A stretch of 64,000 nt of DNA from JANNRA01 sp031401035 (lineage in GTDB: Bacteria; Desulfobacterota; Binatia; HRBIN30; CADEER01), in NCBI GenBank assembly GCA_031401035.1, contig JANNRA010000127.1, positions 1-64,000 on the forward strand. Reading direction: 5' to 3'. The notes beneath the pieces were generated by a model. It was not told the origin of the DNA. It did not search any database and worked only from the letters and a program-made list of their open reading frames with translations. The first letter of the stretch is position 1. Each line of letters begins with the position of its first letter. A program made the position numbers and the translations under genes. Shown here piece after piece: positions 18,460 to 27,723 of this stretch.

Positions 18460-19851
18460 TCATGGCGCCGCCGCCGCCTCGGGCGCCGCCTCGCCGAGCA
18501 GCGCAGCCGCCAGCCGTCCCTGCTCGCGCTGCAGCGCCGCCCAGGCGCGCACGCGCTCGAGTCGGGCGGCGAGCGCCGCCTGCGCGGCGCCCGACGCCTC
18601 GCCGCGCGCCGCCAGGGCCTGCACCACCGAGCCGCGCTGCCCTTGGAGACTCAGGTCGGCGAGCCGTTGGCGCTCGGCCGCCATGCTGGCGCGCCGCTCG
18701 GCCAGCGCCGGCTGCTGCATCGCCAGGCGTAGACGGCGTTGCAGCTCACCCGCGCGCGCCTGCTTGTCGTCGCGCACCGTCGCATAGCGCAGGCGCGCCG
18801 CCGCCGCCGCCTTGCTGGCGCCGTCGATACTGTTCGAGGCTTGAAAGCCATCGAACACCGGCACCTGCAGATCCACCCCCACCGCAACCTCCTGCTCGAA
18901 CGCGTCGAAGCGCTGCGTGCCGTAATGAAAATAGCCGCCGCGCAGCGCGAGAGTCGGATAGCGGCCGGCGCGCGCCATGTCGACGGCGAGCTCGTCCATG
19001 CGGCAGCGCAGCGCCAGGATGCGCAGCTCGGGCGCCGCGGCGAGGGCGGTCTCGCTGTCCGCCGGCGGCGCCGTGTCCACGACCACCGGCAGGCTGGCGG
19101 GCACGATCGACGGCGGCGGCGCGCCCGGTTCGGACCCGACGGCACGCGCCAGGGCGGCCTGCGCCTCGGCGAGCTCCGCCTGGTGCTGCTCTGCATCGAG
19201 CCGCACCTGCTCGACCTCGAGCACCGCCTGGTCGCGTTCGCTCGCCAGCGTGCGCCCGGCGTCGAGCAGCACCGCCGACTGGTGGGCGAGCCACTCGGCG
19301 TCGGCAAGGCGCCGGCGGTCGAGCCCCACGACGCCGTCCAAACGCACCACCTCGAGGTAGCGGTCCAGTACCGTGAAGCTGATCACCTCGCGCTGCTGCG
19401 CCTCCGCCACCGCCGCCACGTCGGCCTCCAGGGCCTCGCGCTCGGCGGCCCGCCACTGGCGCAGATCGAAGAGCATCTGATCGACGTACACGCCGATCCA
19501 CGGCTCCGACGCGCCTTGTGTCGAGAGCGGATAGCGCTTCAACCTGCCCTGTCCGTCGATGGCGTTGATGGTGTCGTCCTGACGGTTCGACCAGCCCGCC
19601 TGGCTGCTGATCGTGGCGCGGGGCCAGTAGATGCTGCGCGCCGCCGCGGCCGTATCGTCAGCCGCCCCGGTCCGCAGACGGGCGATCTGCGCCTCCGGCC
19701 CGTCGCGCAGCGCCTGCCGCACGGCGTCGTCGAGCGGCAACGCGGCTTGGCCACCGGCGCTCGATGCCAGCACGGCGATCAGCACTCCGGCGCCGGCAGC
19801 GGCGCGCGAGAGACGTGCGACAAGAGCGCGCGGCGGTCGGAACGGCTTCAT
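18460..19851 (-). CDS. TolC-family outer-membrane efflux channel protein
   Basis: 463 residues from the ATG at 19851; an ATG at 19875 is also in frame, but the later start leads directly into a signal peptide (Ala-rich helix ending ASSAGGQA). The mature chain has the two-repeat OEP layout: helices rich in Ala, Glu, Gln and Arg, with 'LPLDDAVRQALRDGPEAQIARLRTGAAD' at the start of repeat 1 and the short strands (ATISSQAGWSNR; ALRGGYFHYGTQRF) that build the barrel. It would form the exit duct for the MacAB-like pump encoded next. First gene of the four-gene pump operon. Confidence 0.91.
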   Translation of the reverse strand: MKPFRPPRALVARLSRAAAGAGVLIAVLASSAGGQAALPLDDAVRQALRDGPEAQIARLRTGAADDTAAAARSIYWPRATISSQAGWSNRQDDTINAIDGQGRLKRYPLSTQGASEPWIGVYVDQMLFDLRQWRAAEREALEADVAAVAEAQQREVISFTVLDRYLEVVRLDGVVGLDRRRLADAEWLAHQSAVLLDAGRTLASERDQAVLEVEQVRLDAEQHQAELAEAQAALARAVGSEPGAPPPSIVPASLPVVVDTAPPADSETALAAAPELRILALRCRMDELAVDMARAGRYPTLALRGGYFHYGTQRFDAFEQEVAVGVDLQVPVFDGFQASNSIDGASKAAAAARLRYATVRDDKQARAGELQRRLRLAMQQPALAERRASMAAERQRLADLSLQGQRGSVVQALAARGEASGAAQAALAARLERVRAWAALQREQGRLAAALLGEAAPEAAAAP

Positions 19852-19935
19852 CGCGATGCGGCCCTGCCATGGCACGGCGCGGACGGCGAGGCAACGCGGC
19901 CGCGCGCTGCGCTTGCGCCGCCCCGGCGCCGCCGC

Positions 19936-21393
19936 TCAATGCGCGGCGGGGGCGCCGGCGTCTGGGGCGGGCTGACGCCGCTGCGCCATGAACGCGAAGA
20001 ACTCGCGCGCCTCCCGCAGGCGCCGCACCATCACCTGCCGGTCGCGCAGCATGTCCTTGACGATGCGTAGGATCGGCCGCGGCCGCAGATAGTAGGCGCG
20101 GTAGAAGCGCTCCAGCGCGTCGTGCATCTCGGCGCTCGAGAGGCTGTCGTAGGACAACACCGCCTGCTGGATGCCGGCCGCCTGGACCAGGCCATTGTCG
20201 CGGGCGATCGGCATCCAGCCGTTGGCCTGCGCCTGGGCGTAGAGTTCGGTGCCCGGATAGGGCGCCGCGAGCGAGACCTGCAGGCTGTACGGATCGATGT
20301 CCTTGGCGAAGGCGATGGTGGTTTCGATTGTCTCGCGGGTCTCGCCCGGCAGCCCGACGATGAACGTCCCATGCACGAGGATGCCCAGGCTGTGGCAGTC
20401 GCGCATGAACTCGGCGGCGCGGTCGATGCGGGTCCCCTTCTTGATGTTGTTGAGGATGTGCTGGTTGCCGCTCTCGAAGCCGACCAGGAGCAGCCGCAGG
20501 CCGTTGTCCTTGAGCACCCTGAGCGTCTCGTAGGGGACGTTCGCCTTGGCATTGCACGACCAGGTCATGCCGAGCCGGCCGAGGCCGCGCGCGATCGCCT
20601 CGGCGCGCGGGCGGTCGTCGGTGAAGGTGTCGTCGTCGAAGAAAAACTCGCGCACCTGCGGGAATAATTTCTGCGCGTACGCCATCTCGGCAACGACGTG
20701 CTCGACGCTGCGCGTGCGGTAGGCGTGCCCGGCGATGGTCTGCGGCCACAGGCAGAAGGTGCAGCGGCTGCGGCAGCCGCGGCCGGTGTACAGCGAGACG
20801 TACGGGTGCTGCAGGTAGCCGATGTAGTAATGCTCGATGGTGAGATCGCGCTTGTAGACGTCGGTGACGTACGGGAAGGCGTCGAGCTCGTGGATCGGCG
20901 GCTGCGGGCGCGTGCGCACCGGCTGGCCGTCGGCGCCGCGGTAGGCGATGCCGGCGACCTCGGCGAGATCGGCGCCGGCCGCGATGTCGCGCACGGCGTA
21001 GTCGAACTCACCGGTGGTGACGAAGTCCACCGCCGGCGCCAGCTGCAGCGTCTGCTCGGGCAGCACCATCGTGTGCGCGCCGACGAAGCCGATGCGCACA
21101 CCGGGCAGGGCCGCCTTGAGCCGCGCCGCCGTCTCGGCATCATTCGACACCGATGGGGTCGAGGTGTGGACGATGATCAGGTCGTGCCCGCCGGCGCGCC
21201 GCAGCGTCTCGTCGAAGTCCAGTTCGTCGGCCGGCGCGTCGATGACCAGGCTGTCGGGCACCAACGCCGCGGCCTGCGCCAGCCAGGTGGGGTACCAGAA
21301 GGAGCGCACCTCGCGACGCGCCTGATAGCGCGAACCGGCTCCGCCGTCGAAACCCTCGTAGGAGGGCGGGTTGAGAAACAGCGTCTTCGTCAC
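19936..21393 (-). CDS. hpnJ: Hopanoid biosynthesis-associated radical SAM protein HpnJ
   Basis: 485 residues from a GTG at 21393. The N-terminus TLFLNPPSYEGFDGGAGSRY and the following RSFWYPTWLAQ are hallmarks I associate with HpnJ; a B12-binding-like Rossmann domain spans 1-150. The radical SAM cluster is Cys207-x3-Cys211-x2-Cys214, followed by a TIM-barrel with 'FVGFESGNQHILNNIKKG'-like motifs (here LVGFESGNQ). In studied bacteria HpnJ contracts the glucosamine ring of bacteriohopanetetrol derivatives to the cyclitol ether. The frame stays open far upstream, but that is antisense to asmA. No other hpn gene is in the window. It lies upstream of the tolC pump operon (84-base gap) and divergent from asmA. 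Confidence 0.87.
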   Translation of the reverse strand: MTKTLFLNPPSYEGFDGGAGSRYQARREVRSFWYPTWLAQAAALVPDSLVIDAPADELDFDETLRRAGGHDLIIVHTSTPSVSNDAETAARLKAALPGVRIGFVGAHTMVLPEQTLQLAPAVDFVTTGEFDYAVRDIAAGADLAEVAGIAYRGADGQPVRTRPQPPIHELDAFPYVTDVYKRDLTIEHYYIGYLQHPYVSLYTGRGCRSRCTFCLWPQTIAGHAYRTRSVEHVVAEMAYAQKLFPQVREFFFDDDTFTDDRPRAEAIARGLGRLGMTWSCNAKANVPYETLRVLKDNGLRLLLVGFESGNQHILNNIKKGTRIDRAAEFMRDCHSLGILVHGTFIVGLPGETRETIETTIAFAKDIDPYSLQVSLAAPYPGTELYAQAQANGWMPIARDNGLVQAAGIQQAVLSYDSLSSAEMHDALERFYRAYYLRPRPILRIVKDMLRDRQVMVRRLREAREFFAFMAQRRQPAPDAGAPAAH

Positions 21394-21544
21394 GGCGCCC
21401 GATAGTATAGAAGGCCCCCGGGCACGAGCAAGGGCGGTGCGGTAGACGACACCGCGCGCCGGCCGCGCGACCGCCCGCGTCGTATCCGACGACACCAGCG
21501 CGTTTTGGGGCCGTGCCGGCGCATGGTAGGCGGACCCGTTGCGC

Positions 21545-24500
21545 ATGCGCCGATCTCGCCCAGTCTTCCGCCTGCTCGCCCTCGCCGTCGTCGTCTCCAC
21601 GGCGCTGGCCGGCGCAACCCTGCTGTGGCTGACACATACAGATGGTGGGCACGCCTGGCTGCTGGCCCGCCTCACCGCGTTGGCCGGACCGAACGTGCAC
21701 TTTGCCGACGCGCGGGTGACGCCATGGCCCCCACCGCTGGTCCTCAGCCTCGACGCGGTCGAGCTGCGCACACCCGATGGCGGTGTCGTGGCAGGCGCCG
21801 CGCACGTCCACCTGCGACTGCGCCTGGGCGCACTCCTCGCCGGTCGCGTCGTGCTGTCCGACGTGGGCATCGACGGATTGCAGGCGACGGTCAGCCGCGC
21901 CGCGGACGGCGCCGTGTCGCTCGGCGCTCGCCGGCTCGATGGCGCCGGCAGCGGCGGCGCGGCGGTCGCCCTGCCGGTGCCCCTGCCGCGCCTCGAACTG
22001 CGCGATGCCGCGCTGGCGCTGCGTGACGACAGCGGCGCGGCGCCGCGCACGCTGGCGCTGACCGACCTCGACGCGACGCTCGAGCCGCATGACGCTGCGG
22101 CGCACCTGACCCTCAGCGCACGCTCCGACGCGCTCGGCACCCTGCGCGCCAGCGGCGAGATCGGCGACCTGGCGGCAGGCGCGGGCGCGACGTTGCACCT
22201 CGCCGTCGAGGCCGACGATGCCGCGGGCGCTGCCGCCATGCTGCGGGCCGCGCTCGCACCGCAGCTCCCGGCGGTCCCCCTCGACGCGCCGCTGCGCCTG
22301 GTGCTCACCTTCGACGGCAGCCCGGCGGCGGGCGACGTCAGGTTGGTCTCCGAGCTCGCCAGCGGCAGCGTACCCTGGGACACGTTCACCGTGCAGGCGC
22401 CGGTGGCGCTGCATCTGCAAGGGCGCTGGCGCGAGGGCGGCCTCGAGCCGACGGCCGGCACCGTGGCGGTGGCGCATGTGCGCGCGAAACGGCTCGTCGC
22501 CACCGACGTGCGCGCCACCCTCGCCTGGGCTGATGGCACGCCGAGCGTGCGCGGCGTGCGCTGGCACGCGCTCGGCGGCAACTGGATCCAGCACGGCCGC
22601 GTGACGCTGAGCGACCCACCGCAACTCGACGGCGGCGTGCAGGCCGAGGGCGTCGACGGCGCCGCCCTCGCCGAGGCAGCGCGCGGCCTGCTCAGCCCCG
22701 CGGCTGGGCCGCTGCACCTGGAGGGACCGGTGCGGCTGGCGTTCGCCGGGCGCGGCACGCTCGGCGCGGCCTTCACCGGTCACGTCGACGCCACACTGGC
22801 CAGCGGCTCGGCAACCTGGGCGGCGGCGCGGCTGGGCGCGCCGCTGGCGTTCAGCGCCGAGGTCGCCGCGCACGGCACCCAGGTGCAGGTAGCCAACGCC
22901 CAGGTGCGCGCGGCGACCGCCGGCTATGCCGAGATCGAGGCGAGCGAGCTGGCGATGCGCGGCGGCGTCGCCAATCAGGTGCTGCAGATCGCGTCATGCA
23001 CGGCCAGGGTGTTCGACGGCACCCTCGCGGCGTCCGGCGAGATACCCTTGGCCTCGGACAACTGTGCGACCGATGCGCAGACCAGCCCGCCAGCCAGTCG
23101 GAGGCCAGCGCCGAGCCGCGGCCGGCCGAGTGTCGCGCAGCCGGCCGGGCGGGCGACCGGCCCGGCGATTGCGCGGGCGAACGCCAGGGCGCCGGCGCGG
23201 GGCGGTGCCTGCGCGCCGACCGGCCGCATCACCCTGACCGGCGTCAACGCGGCCCGCCTCGCACACGCGGCGCTGACCGGCAACGCCGCGGCCGACGGCG
23301 CCGCCGGTGCGGTCGACCTCAACGCGACGCTCGACGCACGCGGCATCGGCACGCTGGACTTGCGCCTCGCTTCCCCGGCCCTGACCCTCGGCGACCTGCG
23401 CATCGATGCGCCGGCCAGCGCCAGCGCCGCCGTGGCCTGGCAGGGCGGTGCCCCGCGCCTGACAGGCGGCATCGCCCGTCTCGGCACGCTCGGCTACGAC
23501 GGCGTCACCGCGCGCAACGTCAACACCGCCTTCGCCAGCGCCCCCGGCGGCGGCCTGCGTATCGGACCGCTCACCGCGACGGCGATGGACGGCGCCTGGA
23601 CGGTGGACGCGACCGTATCGCGCCAGCGCATCGACGCCACGCTCAAGACGCGGCGGGTCGACTTCGACGAGATGCTCGCCGCCATGGCCGACGGACCGGA
23701 ATCGCCGGACGCGGTATCCGCCGTCGCCTCGCTGCAGCTGACGCTGTCGCGGCCGCGCGGCGGCGCCAGCACGGCGACAGGCGAGGTGACGCTACACTCC
23801 GGCCGCTTCTTGTACGACGAGCTCAGCGTCGACGGCCCGGCCCGCGCTGCCGGCGCGCTGCGTGTCGACGGTACACGGCTGACGCTCAGCGGCATCGACG
23901 CCAGCGCCGCCGCCGCCGCCTATCCGCCGCTGCGCGGCCGCGCCGCCACCGCCCGTTTCGATTTCGGCGACGCACGCCTGCGTTTCGCCGATCTGCGGCT
24001 GGCCGCCTACGGCGGACAATGGCAGTACGCCGGAGACATCGGGCTGGCCGCGCCCTGGCCAATCAGCGGCACGCTGACGGCGAGCGGCGCCGATCCGCGC
24101 CAGGTGCTGACCATGGTCGGCATGAACCCCGCGACGCTCGACATCCCGTCGATGGATCTGCGTGGCCAGTTCACCGGCGTCCTCGCCGGCGACTGGCGCC
24201 AGGCCCTGCGCGGCGACGGCAGTCTGGCGCTGCACGGCGGCTCGATCGTCTCGACGGCGCTGCTGCGCTCCATCCTCGCCGGCCTGCTACCGGGGCACCA
24301 CTTCGCCGCCCGCCTCGACCAGCCGAACCGCCTGACCAGCCTGACGGAGAGCTTTACCGTCGCCGACGCCGGCATGCGGACCAGCGACCTGCGCGTCGTC
24401 AGCCAGGACTACAGCTTCAGCGGCGCCGGTCGCATCGGCTTCGACGGCAGCCTCGACCTGGCCGGGCCGGTGACCCTGACCGCGCACGGCATGCAGAAGA

Positions 24501-24766
24501 TGTTCGCCCTCAGCGCCCTGCGGCTGCCGACCGGCGACCTGCCGCCGCTGCCGCCGATCCCGGCCCACTTCGGCGGCACGCTGGCACACCCCTCGGTCCG
24601 CCCCGACCTCACCGCCCTACCCGGCGCGACGGCGCGCTGGTTCGTCGATGCTCTGATCGGCGTACCGCGCTCGATCGGCGAAGCCATCGGCCGTCCGGTG
24701 GGACGCTTCCTCGACGAGCTGCGCGGCATGGTCACGTCGACGCCGCCGACGCCGCCGCCGAACTGA
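21545..24766 (+). CDS. AsmA-like large periplasmic lipid-transport protein
   Basis: 1073 residues from the ATG at 21545. One N-terminal membrane helix (VFRLLALAVVVSTALAGATLLW) is followed by a long run of beta-rich repeats of the form L-L--LD---DG----GA, typical of AsmA/TamB-type bridges, and ends with the AsmA C-terminal motif (V-SQDYSFSGAGRIGFDG). Such proteins are thought to carry phospholipid between the membranes as a hydrophobic groove. Near residues 505-560 a Pro/Arg/Ala-rich, probably disordered stretch interrupts the beta pattern, bounded by cysteines. It heads an operon with mlaE, mlaF, mlaD and a pqiC-like gene, which strongly supports a lipid-traffic role. Confidence 0.85.
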   Translation: MRRSRPVFRLLALAVVVSTALAGATLLWLTHTDGGHAWLLARLTALAGPNVHFADARVTPWPPPLVLSLDAVELRTPDGGVVAGAAHVHLRLRLGALLAGRVVLSDVGIDGLQATVSRAADGAVSLGARRLDGAGSGGAAVALPVPLPRLELRDAALALRDDSGAAPRTLALTDLDATLEPHDAAAHLTLSARSDALGTLRASGEIGDLAAGAGATLHLAVEADDAAGAAAMLRAALAPQLPAVPLDAPLRLVLTFDGSPAAGDVRLVSELASGSVPWDTFTVQAPVALHLQGRWREGGLEPTAGTVAVAHVRAKRLVATDVRATLAWADGTPSVRGVRWHALGGNWIQHGRVTLSDPPQLDGGVQAEGVDGAALAEAARGLLSPAAGPLHLEGPVRLAFAGRGTLGAAFTGHVDATLASGSATWAAARLGAPLAFSAEVAAHGTQVQVANAQVRAATAGYAEIEASELAMRGGVANQVLQIASCTARVFDGTLAASGEIPLASDNCATDAQTSPPASRRPAPSRGRPSVAQPAGRATGPAIARANARAPARGGACAPTGRITLTGVNAARLAHAALTGNAAADGAAGAVDLNATLDARGIGTLDLRLASPALTLGDLRIDAPASASAAVAWQGGAPRLTGGIARLGTLGYDGVTARNVNTAFASAPGGGLRIGPLTATAMDGAWTVDATVSRQRIDATLKTRRVDFDEMLAAMADGPESPDAVSAVASLQLTLSRPRGGASTATGEVTLHSGRFLYDELSVDGPARAAGALRVDGTRLTLSGIDASAAAAAYPPLRGRAATARFDFGDARLRFADLRLAAYGGQWQYAGDIGLAAPWPISGTLTASGADPRQVLTMVGMNPATLDIPSMDLRGQFTGVLAGDWRQALRGDGSLALHGGSIVSTALLRSILAGLLPGHHFAARLDQPNRLTSLTESFTVADAGMRTSDLRVVSQDYSFSGAGRIGFDGSLDLAGPVTLTAHGMQKMFALSALRLPTGDLPPLPPIPAHFGGTLAHPSVRPDLTALPGATARWFVDALIGVPRSIGEAIGRPVGRFLDELRGMVTSTPPTPPPN

Positions 24767-24811
24767 CGACGTTTTGCGAGGCCGCATCGCTTTGCTACGA
24801 ACGCGGCTGCC

Positions 24812-25942
24812 ATGCCAGCCGCCGAGTTCGCCCTCGCTCGCCCCACCGCCGACCGGCTCGTCGTGCAGCTCGGCGGACCGTGGACGATGAGCGGCGGCAT
24901 CCCCGACGCGGCCGCGCTCGAGCAGGCGCTCGGCAACGGCGCGCCGCCGCGCACCATCGGTTTCGAGGCCGCCGACCTCGGCGAGTGGGACAGCGCGCTG
25001 CTCATCTTCCTGACGCGCCTCGCCGAGCTCGCCGGCACGCGCGGAGTCACCATCGATCGCTCCGGACTGCCGGAGGGGGTGCAGCGACTGCTGTCCCTCG
25101 CCGAAGCGGTGCCCGAACGCCAGGGCGCCCGCGGCGGCGGCGACGCGGCACCGTTCCTGGCGCGGGTCGGACTGGCAGCGCAGAGCGCCGTCACGACGGC
25201 GGGCGAGTTCGTGACGTTCCTCGGCCTCCTCACCATCGCCTTCGGCGCCCTGCTGCGGCGCCGCGCGCGCTTCCGCTGGAGCGACCTGCTGCTGTTCATC
25301 CAGCAGGCCGGCCCCGAGGCGCTGCCGATCGTCACCCTGATCGCCTTCCTGGTCGGCGTCATCATGGCCTTCGTCGGCGCCATCCAACTGCAGAAGTTCG
25401 GCGCTGCGATCTTCATCGCCGACCTGGTCGGCATCGCCGTCGTGCGCGAGATGGGCGCTCTGATGACCGGCATCGTCATGGCCGGCCGCACCGGCGCCGC
25501 CTTCGCTGCCCAGCTCGGGACGATGAAGGTGACGCAGGAGATCGATGCGCTGACGACCATGGGCATCGATCCGCTCGAGTTCCTGGTCCTGCCGCGCGCC
25601 CTGGCGCTGATGCTGATGATGCCGCTGCTCGCCCTCTACGCCAACCTCATCGGCGTCATCGGCGGCGCGGTGATCGCCGCCGGCATGCTCGACATCAACC
25701 CCCTGGTCTATTTCCGCGAGCTCGTCCGCGCCGTCAGCCTCACCGACCTGCTCGGCGGCGTCTTCAAGGCCTCCGTGTACGGCGTGCTGATCGCCATCGC
25801 CGGCTGCCTGCGCGGCATGCAGTCCGGCAGCAGCGCCTCGGCGGTCGGCGACGCCGCCACCTCCGCCGTCGTCACCGGCATCGTCCTCATCGTCTGCGCC
25901 TGCGGCCTCTTCGCCGTCCTCTTCTACGTGCTGGGCATCTGA
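24812..25942 (+). CDS. mlaE: MlaE-family ABC permease with N-terminal STAS-like domain
   Basis: 376 residues. Residues about 1-105 look like a STAS/MlaB-type domain (LGEWDSALLIFLTRL), and 115-376 are the MlaE permease with the signature 'VREMGALMTGIVMAGRTGAAFAAQLGTMKVTQEIDALTTMGIDP' (given here in part: GRTGAAFAAQLG; EIDALTTMGID). MlaE forms the membrane core of the inner-membrane lipid transporter. The fusion makes a separate MlaB unnecessary; this MlaB-MlaE fusion is common outside gammaproteobacteria. It follows asmA by 45 bases and precedes mlaF by one base, so they form one operon. Confidence 0.93.
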   Translation: MPAAEFALARPTADRLVVQLGGPWTMSGGIPDAAALEQALGNGAPPRTIGFEAADLGEWDSALLIFLTRLAELAGTRGVTIDRSGLPEGVQRLLSLAEAVPERQGARGGGDAAPFLARVGLAAQSAVTTAGEFVTFLGLLTIAFGALLRRRARFRWSDLLLFIQQAGPEALPIVTLIAFLVGVIMAFVGAIQLQKFGAAIFIADLVGIAVVREMGALMTGIVMAGRTGAAFAAQLGTMKVTQEIDALTTMGIDPLEFLVLPRALALMLMMPLLALYANLIGVIGGAVIAAGMLDINPLVYFRELVRAVSLTDLLGGVFKASVYGVLIAIAGCLRGMQSGSSASAVGDAATSAVVTGIVLIVCACGLFAVLFYVLGI

Positions 25943-25943
25943 G

Positions 25944-26750
25944 ATGGCGACCACCGGCCCCGCCGCACTCGCCGCCGGCACGACGCCGCGCATCGCCGTC
26001 AGCGACCTGACCATGGCCTTCGGCAGCTTCGTGCTCATGCGCGACCTGACGTTCACCGTCGAGCAGCGCGACATCTTCATCATCATGGGCGGCTCGGGCT
26101 GCGGTAAGAGCACGCTGCTGCGCCACCTCATCGGTCTGATCGAGCCGGCCAAGGGCGACATCGCCTACGACGGCCGCAGCTTCACCGGCGCCGGCCTGCC
26201 GGAACGCGAGCAGACACTGCGCCGCCTCGGCATTCTCTACCAGAGCGGCGCCCTCTTCAGCTCCATGACGCTGGCGGAGAACGTCGGGCTGCCGCTCGGT
26301 GAGTTCACGCGTCTGACCGCCGCCGAGGTGCGCGAGGTGGCGGCGCTCAAGCTGGCGCTGGTCGGTCTCAAGGGCTTCGAGGACTTCTACCCGTCGCAGA
26401 TCAGCGGCGGCATGCAGAAGCGCGCCGGCCTGGCGCGCGCCATGGCGCTCGACCCCGACATCCTGTTCTTCGACGAGCCGTCGGCCGGACTCGACCCGAT
26501 CAGCTCCCGCCTGCTCGACGAGCTCATCCTCGAGCTGCGCGACAGCCTCGGAGCGACGATCGTCGTCGTCACGCACGAGTTGGCCAGCATCTTCACCATC
26601 GGCAACAACTGCATCTTCCTCGACGTCGACAGCCGCACCGCCATCGCGCATGGCGACCCGAAAGAGCTGCGCGACCATTCCGACCAGCCGGCGGTGCGGC
26701 GCTTCCTGCGCCGTGGCGCGGAAGAAACGGAGACTCCGCCGCATGGGTAA
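25944..26750 (+). CDS. mlaF: MlaF-family lipid-transport ATPase
   Basis: 268 residues. P-loop GGSGCGKST (about 51-59), Q-loop ILYQSGALFSSMTLAENV, signature ISGGMQKRAGLARAM, Walker B LFFDEPSAGLDP and switch His in VVTHEL. The motifs 'YQSGALFSSMTV' and 'SGGMQKR' mark the MlaF branch of ABC ATPases that work with MlaE permeases. All ATPase residues are intact. It begins one base after mlaE, and its last bases overlap the mlaD start by 8 bases. Confidence 0.95.
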   Translation: MATTGPAALAAGTTPRIAVSDLTMAFGSFVLMRDLTFTVEQRDIFIIMGGSGCGKSTLLRHLIGLIEPAKGDIAYDGRSFTGAGLPEREQTLRRLGILYQSGALFSSMTLAENVGLPLGEFTRLTAAEVREVAALKLALVGLKGFEDFYPSQISGGMQKRAGLARAMALDPDILFFDEPSAGLDPISSRLLDELILELRDSLGATIVVVTHELASIFTIGNNCIFLDVDSRTAIAHGDPKELRDHSDQPAVRRFLRRGAEETETPPHG

Positions 26751-27723
26751 GAAAGCCAATCCCGCCGTCGTCGGCGCCTTCGTCCTCGGCGCCCTCGCCC
26801 TCGCCGTCCTCGGCGTGCTGGTCTTCGGCTCCGGCCGCTTCTTCAAGACCACGAACCAGTGGGTGATGTTCTTCCCCGGCTCGATCAACGGCCTGAGTAT
26901 CGGCGCGCCGGTCAAGTTCCGCGGCGTCGAGTTCGGCACCGTGACCGACATCAAACTGGTCATCGCACCCAGCAGTACCGACCAGCAGGTGTCGATCCCC
27001 GTCTATGTCGAGACCGACCCGAGCAAGGTCGACTTCTTGGACAAGGGGTTGCAGATCGCCAATGCCCAGACGCTGGCCGAGTTGGTGCAGCGTGGGCTGC
27101 GCGCCCAGCTGCAAACGCAGAGTCTGCTCACCGGCCTGCTCTTCGTCCAGGTCGATTTCTTTCCCGACACGCCGGAGAGGTATGTCCTGCCGCAGCCCTC
27201 CGACCCGCCGGAGGTGCCGACCACCGAGACGACGCTGGAGCAGGCGACGACGGCGGCGCGCGAGATCATCAACGAGTTGCGCGCCATCAAGTTCGGGCCG
27301 ATGGTGCAGGAGGCGTCCGAGGCTCTGCGGGGCATCAACCAACTGGTCAACGACCCGGCGATCAAGCAGGCGATCGGGAAGCTGCCGGGCACGGTGCAGT
27401 CGTTGAACGCGGCGATGGGCGAGGCGCGCGCCCTGGTGGCACGGCTCGACGGTGTCGTCGCGCCATTGGTGGGTCAGGTGGACACGACGCTGGCGCAGAC
27501 GCAGCGCACACTGTCGTCGATCGAACAGACGGCGGGTAACGCCAACACGTTGATCGCCCCAGGCTCGCCGCTCGACCACGACCTGCGCCGCGCGCTGCAG
27601 GAGCTCGGGCGGGCGGCGCAGGCGATTCAACTCCTCGCCGACTATCTCGAGCGCAACCCGAGCGCGGTGCTCTTCGGCAAGTCCGTCACCGAGGCGCCGA
27701 CGCCAGCAGAGGTCACCAAATGA
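26743..27723 (+). CDS. mlaD: MlaD/MCE-family lipid-binding protein
   Basis: 326 residues from the ATG at 26743, inside the end of mlaF. An N-terminal helix (VVGAFVLGALALAVLGVLVFG) anchors it. The MCE domain begins 'FFPGSINGLSIGAPVKFRGVEFG' (key GLxxGAPVKFRGV) and covers about 35-145. A long helical tail to 326, with periodic Ala, Gln and Leu, may form the hydrophobic tube seen in extended MCE proteins such as LetB/YebT or PqiB. It should bind lipid in the periplasm and couple to MlaEF. Its stop overlaps the next gene as ATGA. Confidence 0.93.
   Translation: MGKKANPAVVGAFVLGALALAVLGVLVFGSGRFFKTTNQWVMFFPGSINGLSIGAPVKFRGVEFGTVTDIKLVIAPSSTDQQVSIPVYVETDPSKVDFLDKGLQIANAQTLAELVQRGLRAQLQTQSLLTGLLFVQVDFFPDTPERYVLPQPSDPPEVPTTETTLEQATTAAREIINELRAIKFGPMVQEASEALRGINQLVNDPAIKQAIGKLPGTVQSLNAAMGEARALVARLDGVVAPLVGQVDTTLAQTQRTLSSIEQTAGNANTLIAPGSPLDHDLRRALQELGRAAQAIQLLADYLERNPSAVLFGKSVTEAPTPAEVTK

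Noticed and set aside
18460..19376. Pump operon considered as an antibiotic-resistance cassette
   Set aside because: It has the generic tolC-macA-macB-permease layout without accompanying resistance genes or mobile-element signs; lipid or toxin export is just as likely.
21394..22776. Upstream extension of the HpnJ frame to 946 aa
   Set aside because: The added residues are antisense to asmA and Ser/Arg/Ala-rich; the GTG at 21393 begins the conserved HpnJ N-terminus.
22996..26010. 1004-aa plus-strand open frame across asmA and mlaE
   Set aside because: It is an off-frame read of the asmA and mlaE genes, dominated by Arg, Pro and Ala, without motifs; the real frames carry complete family signatures.
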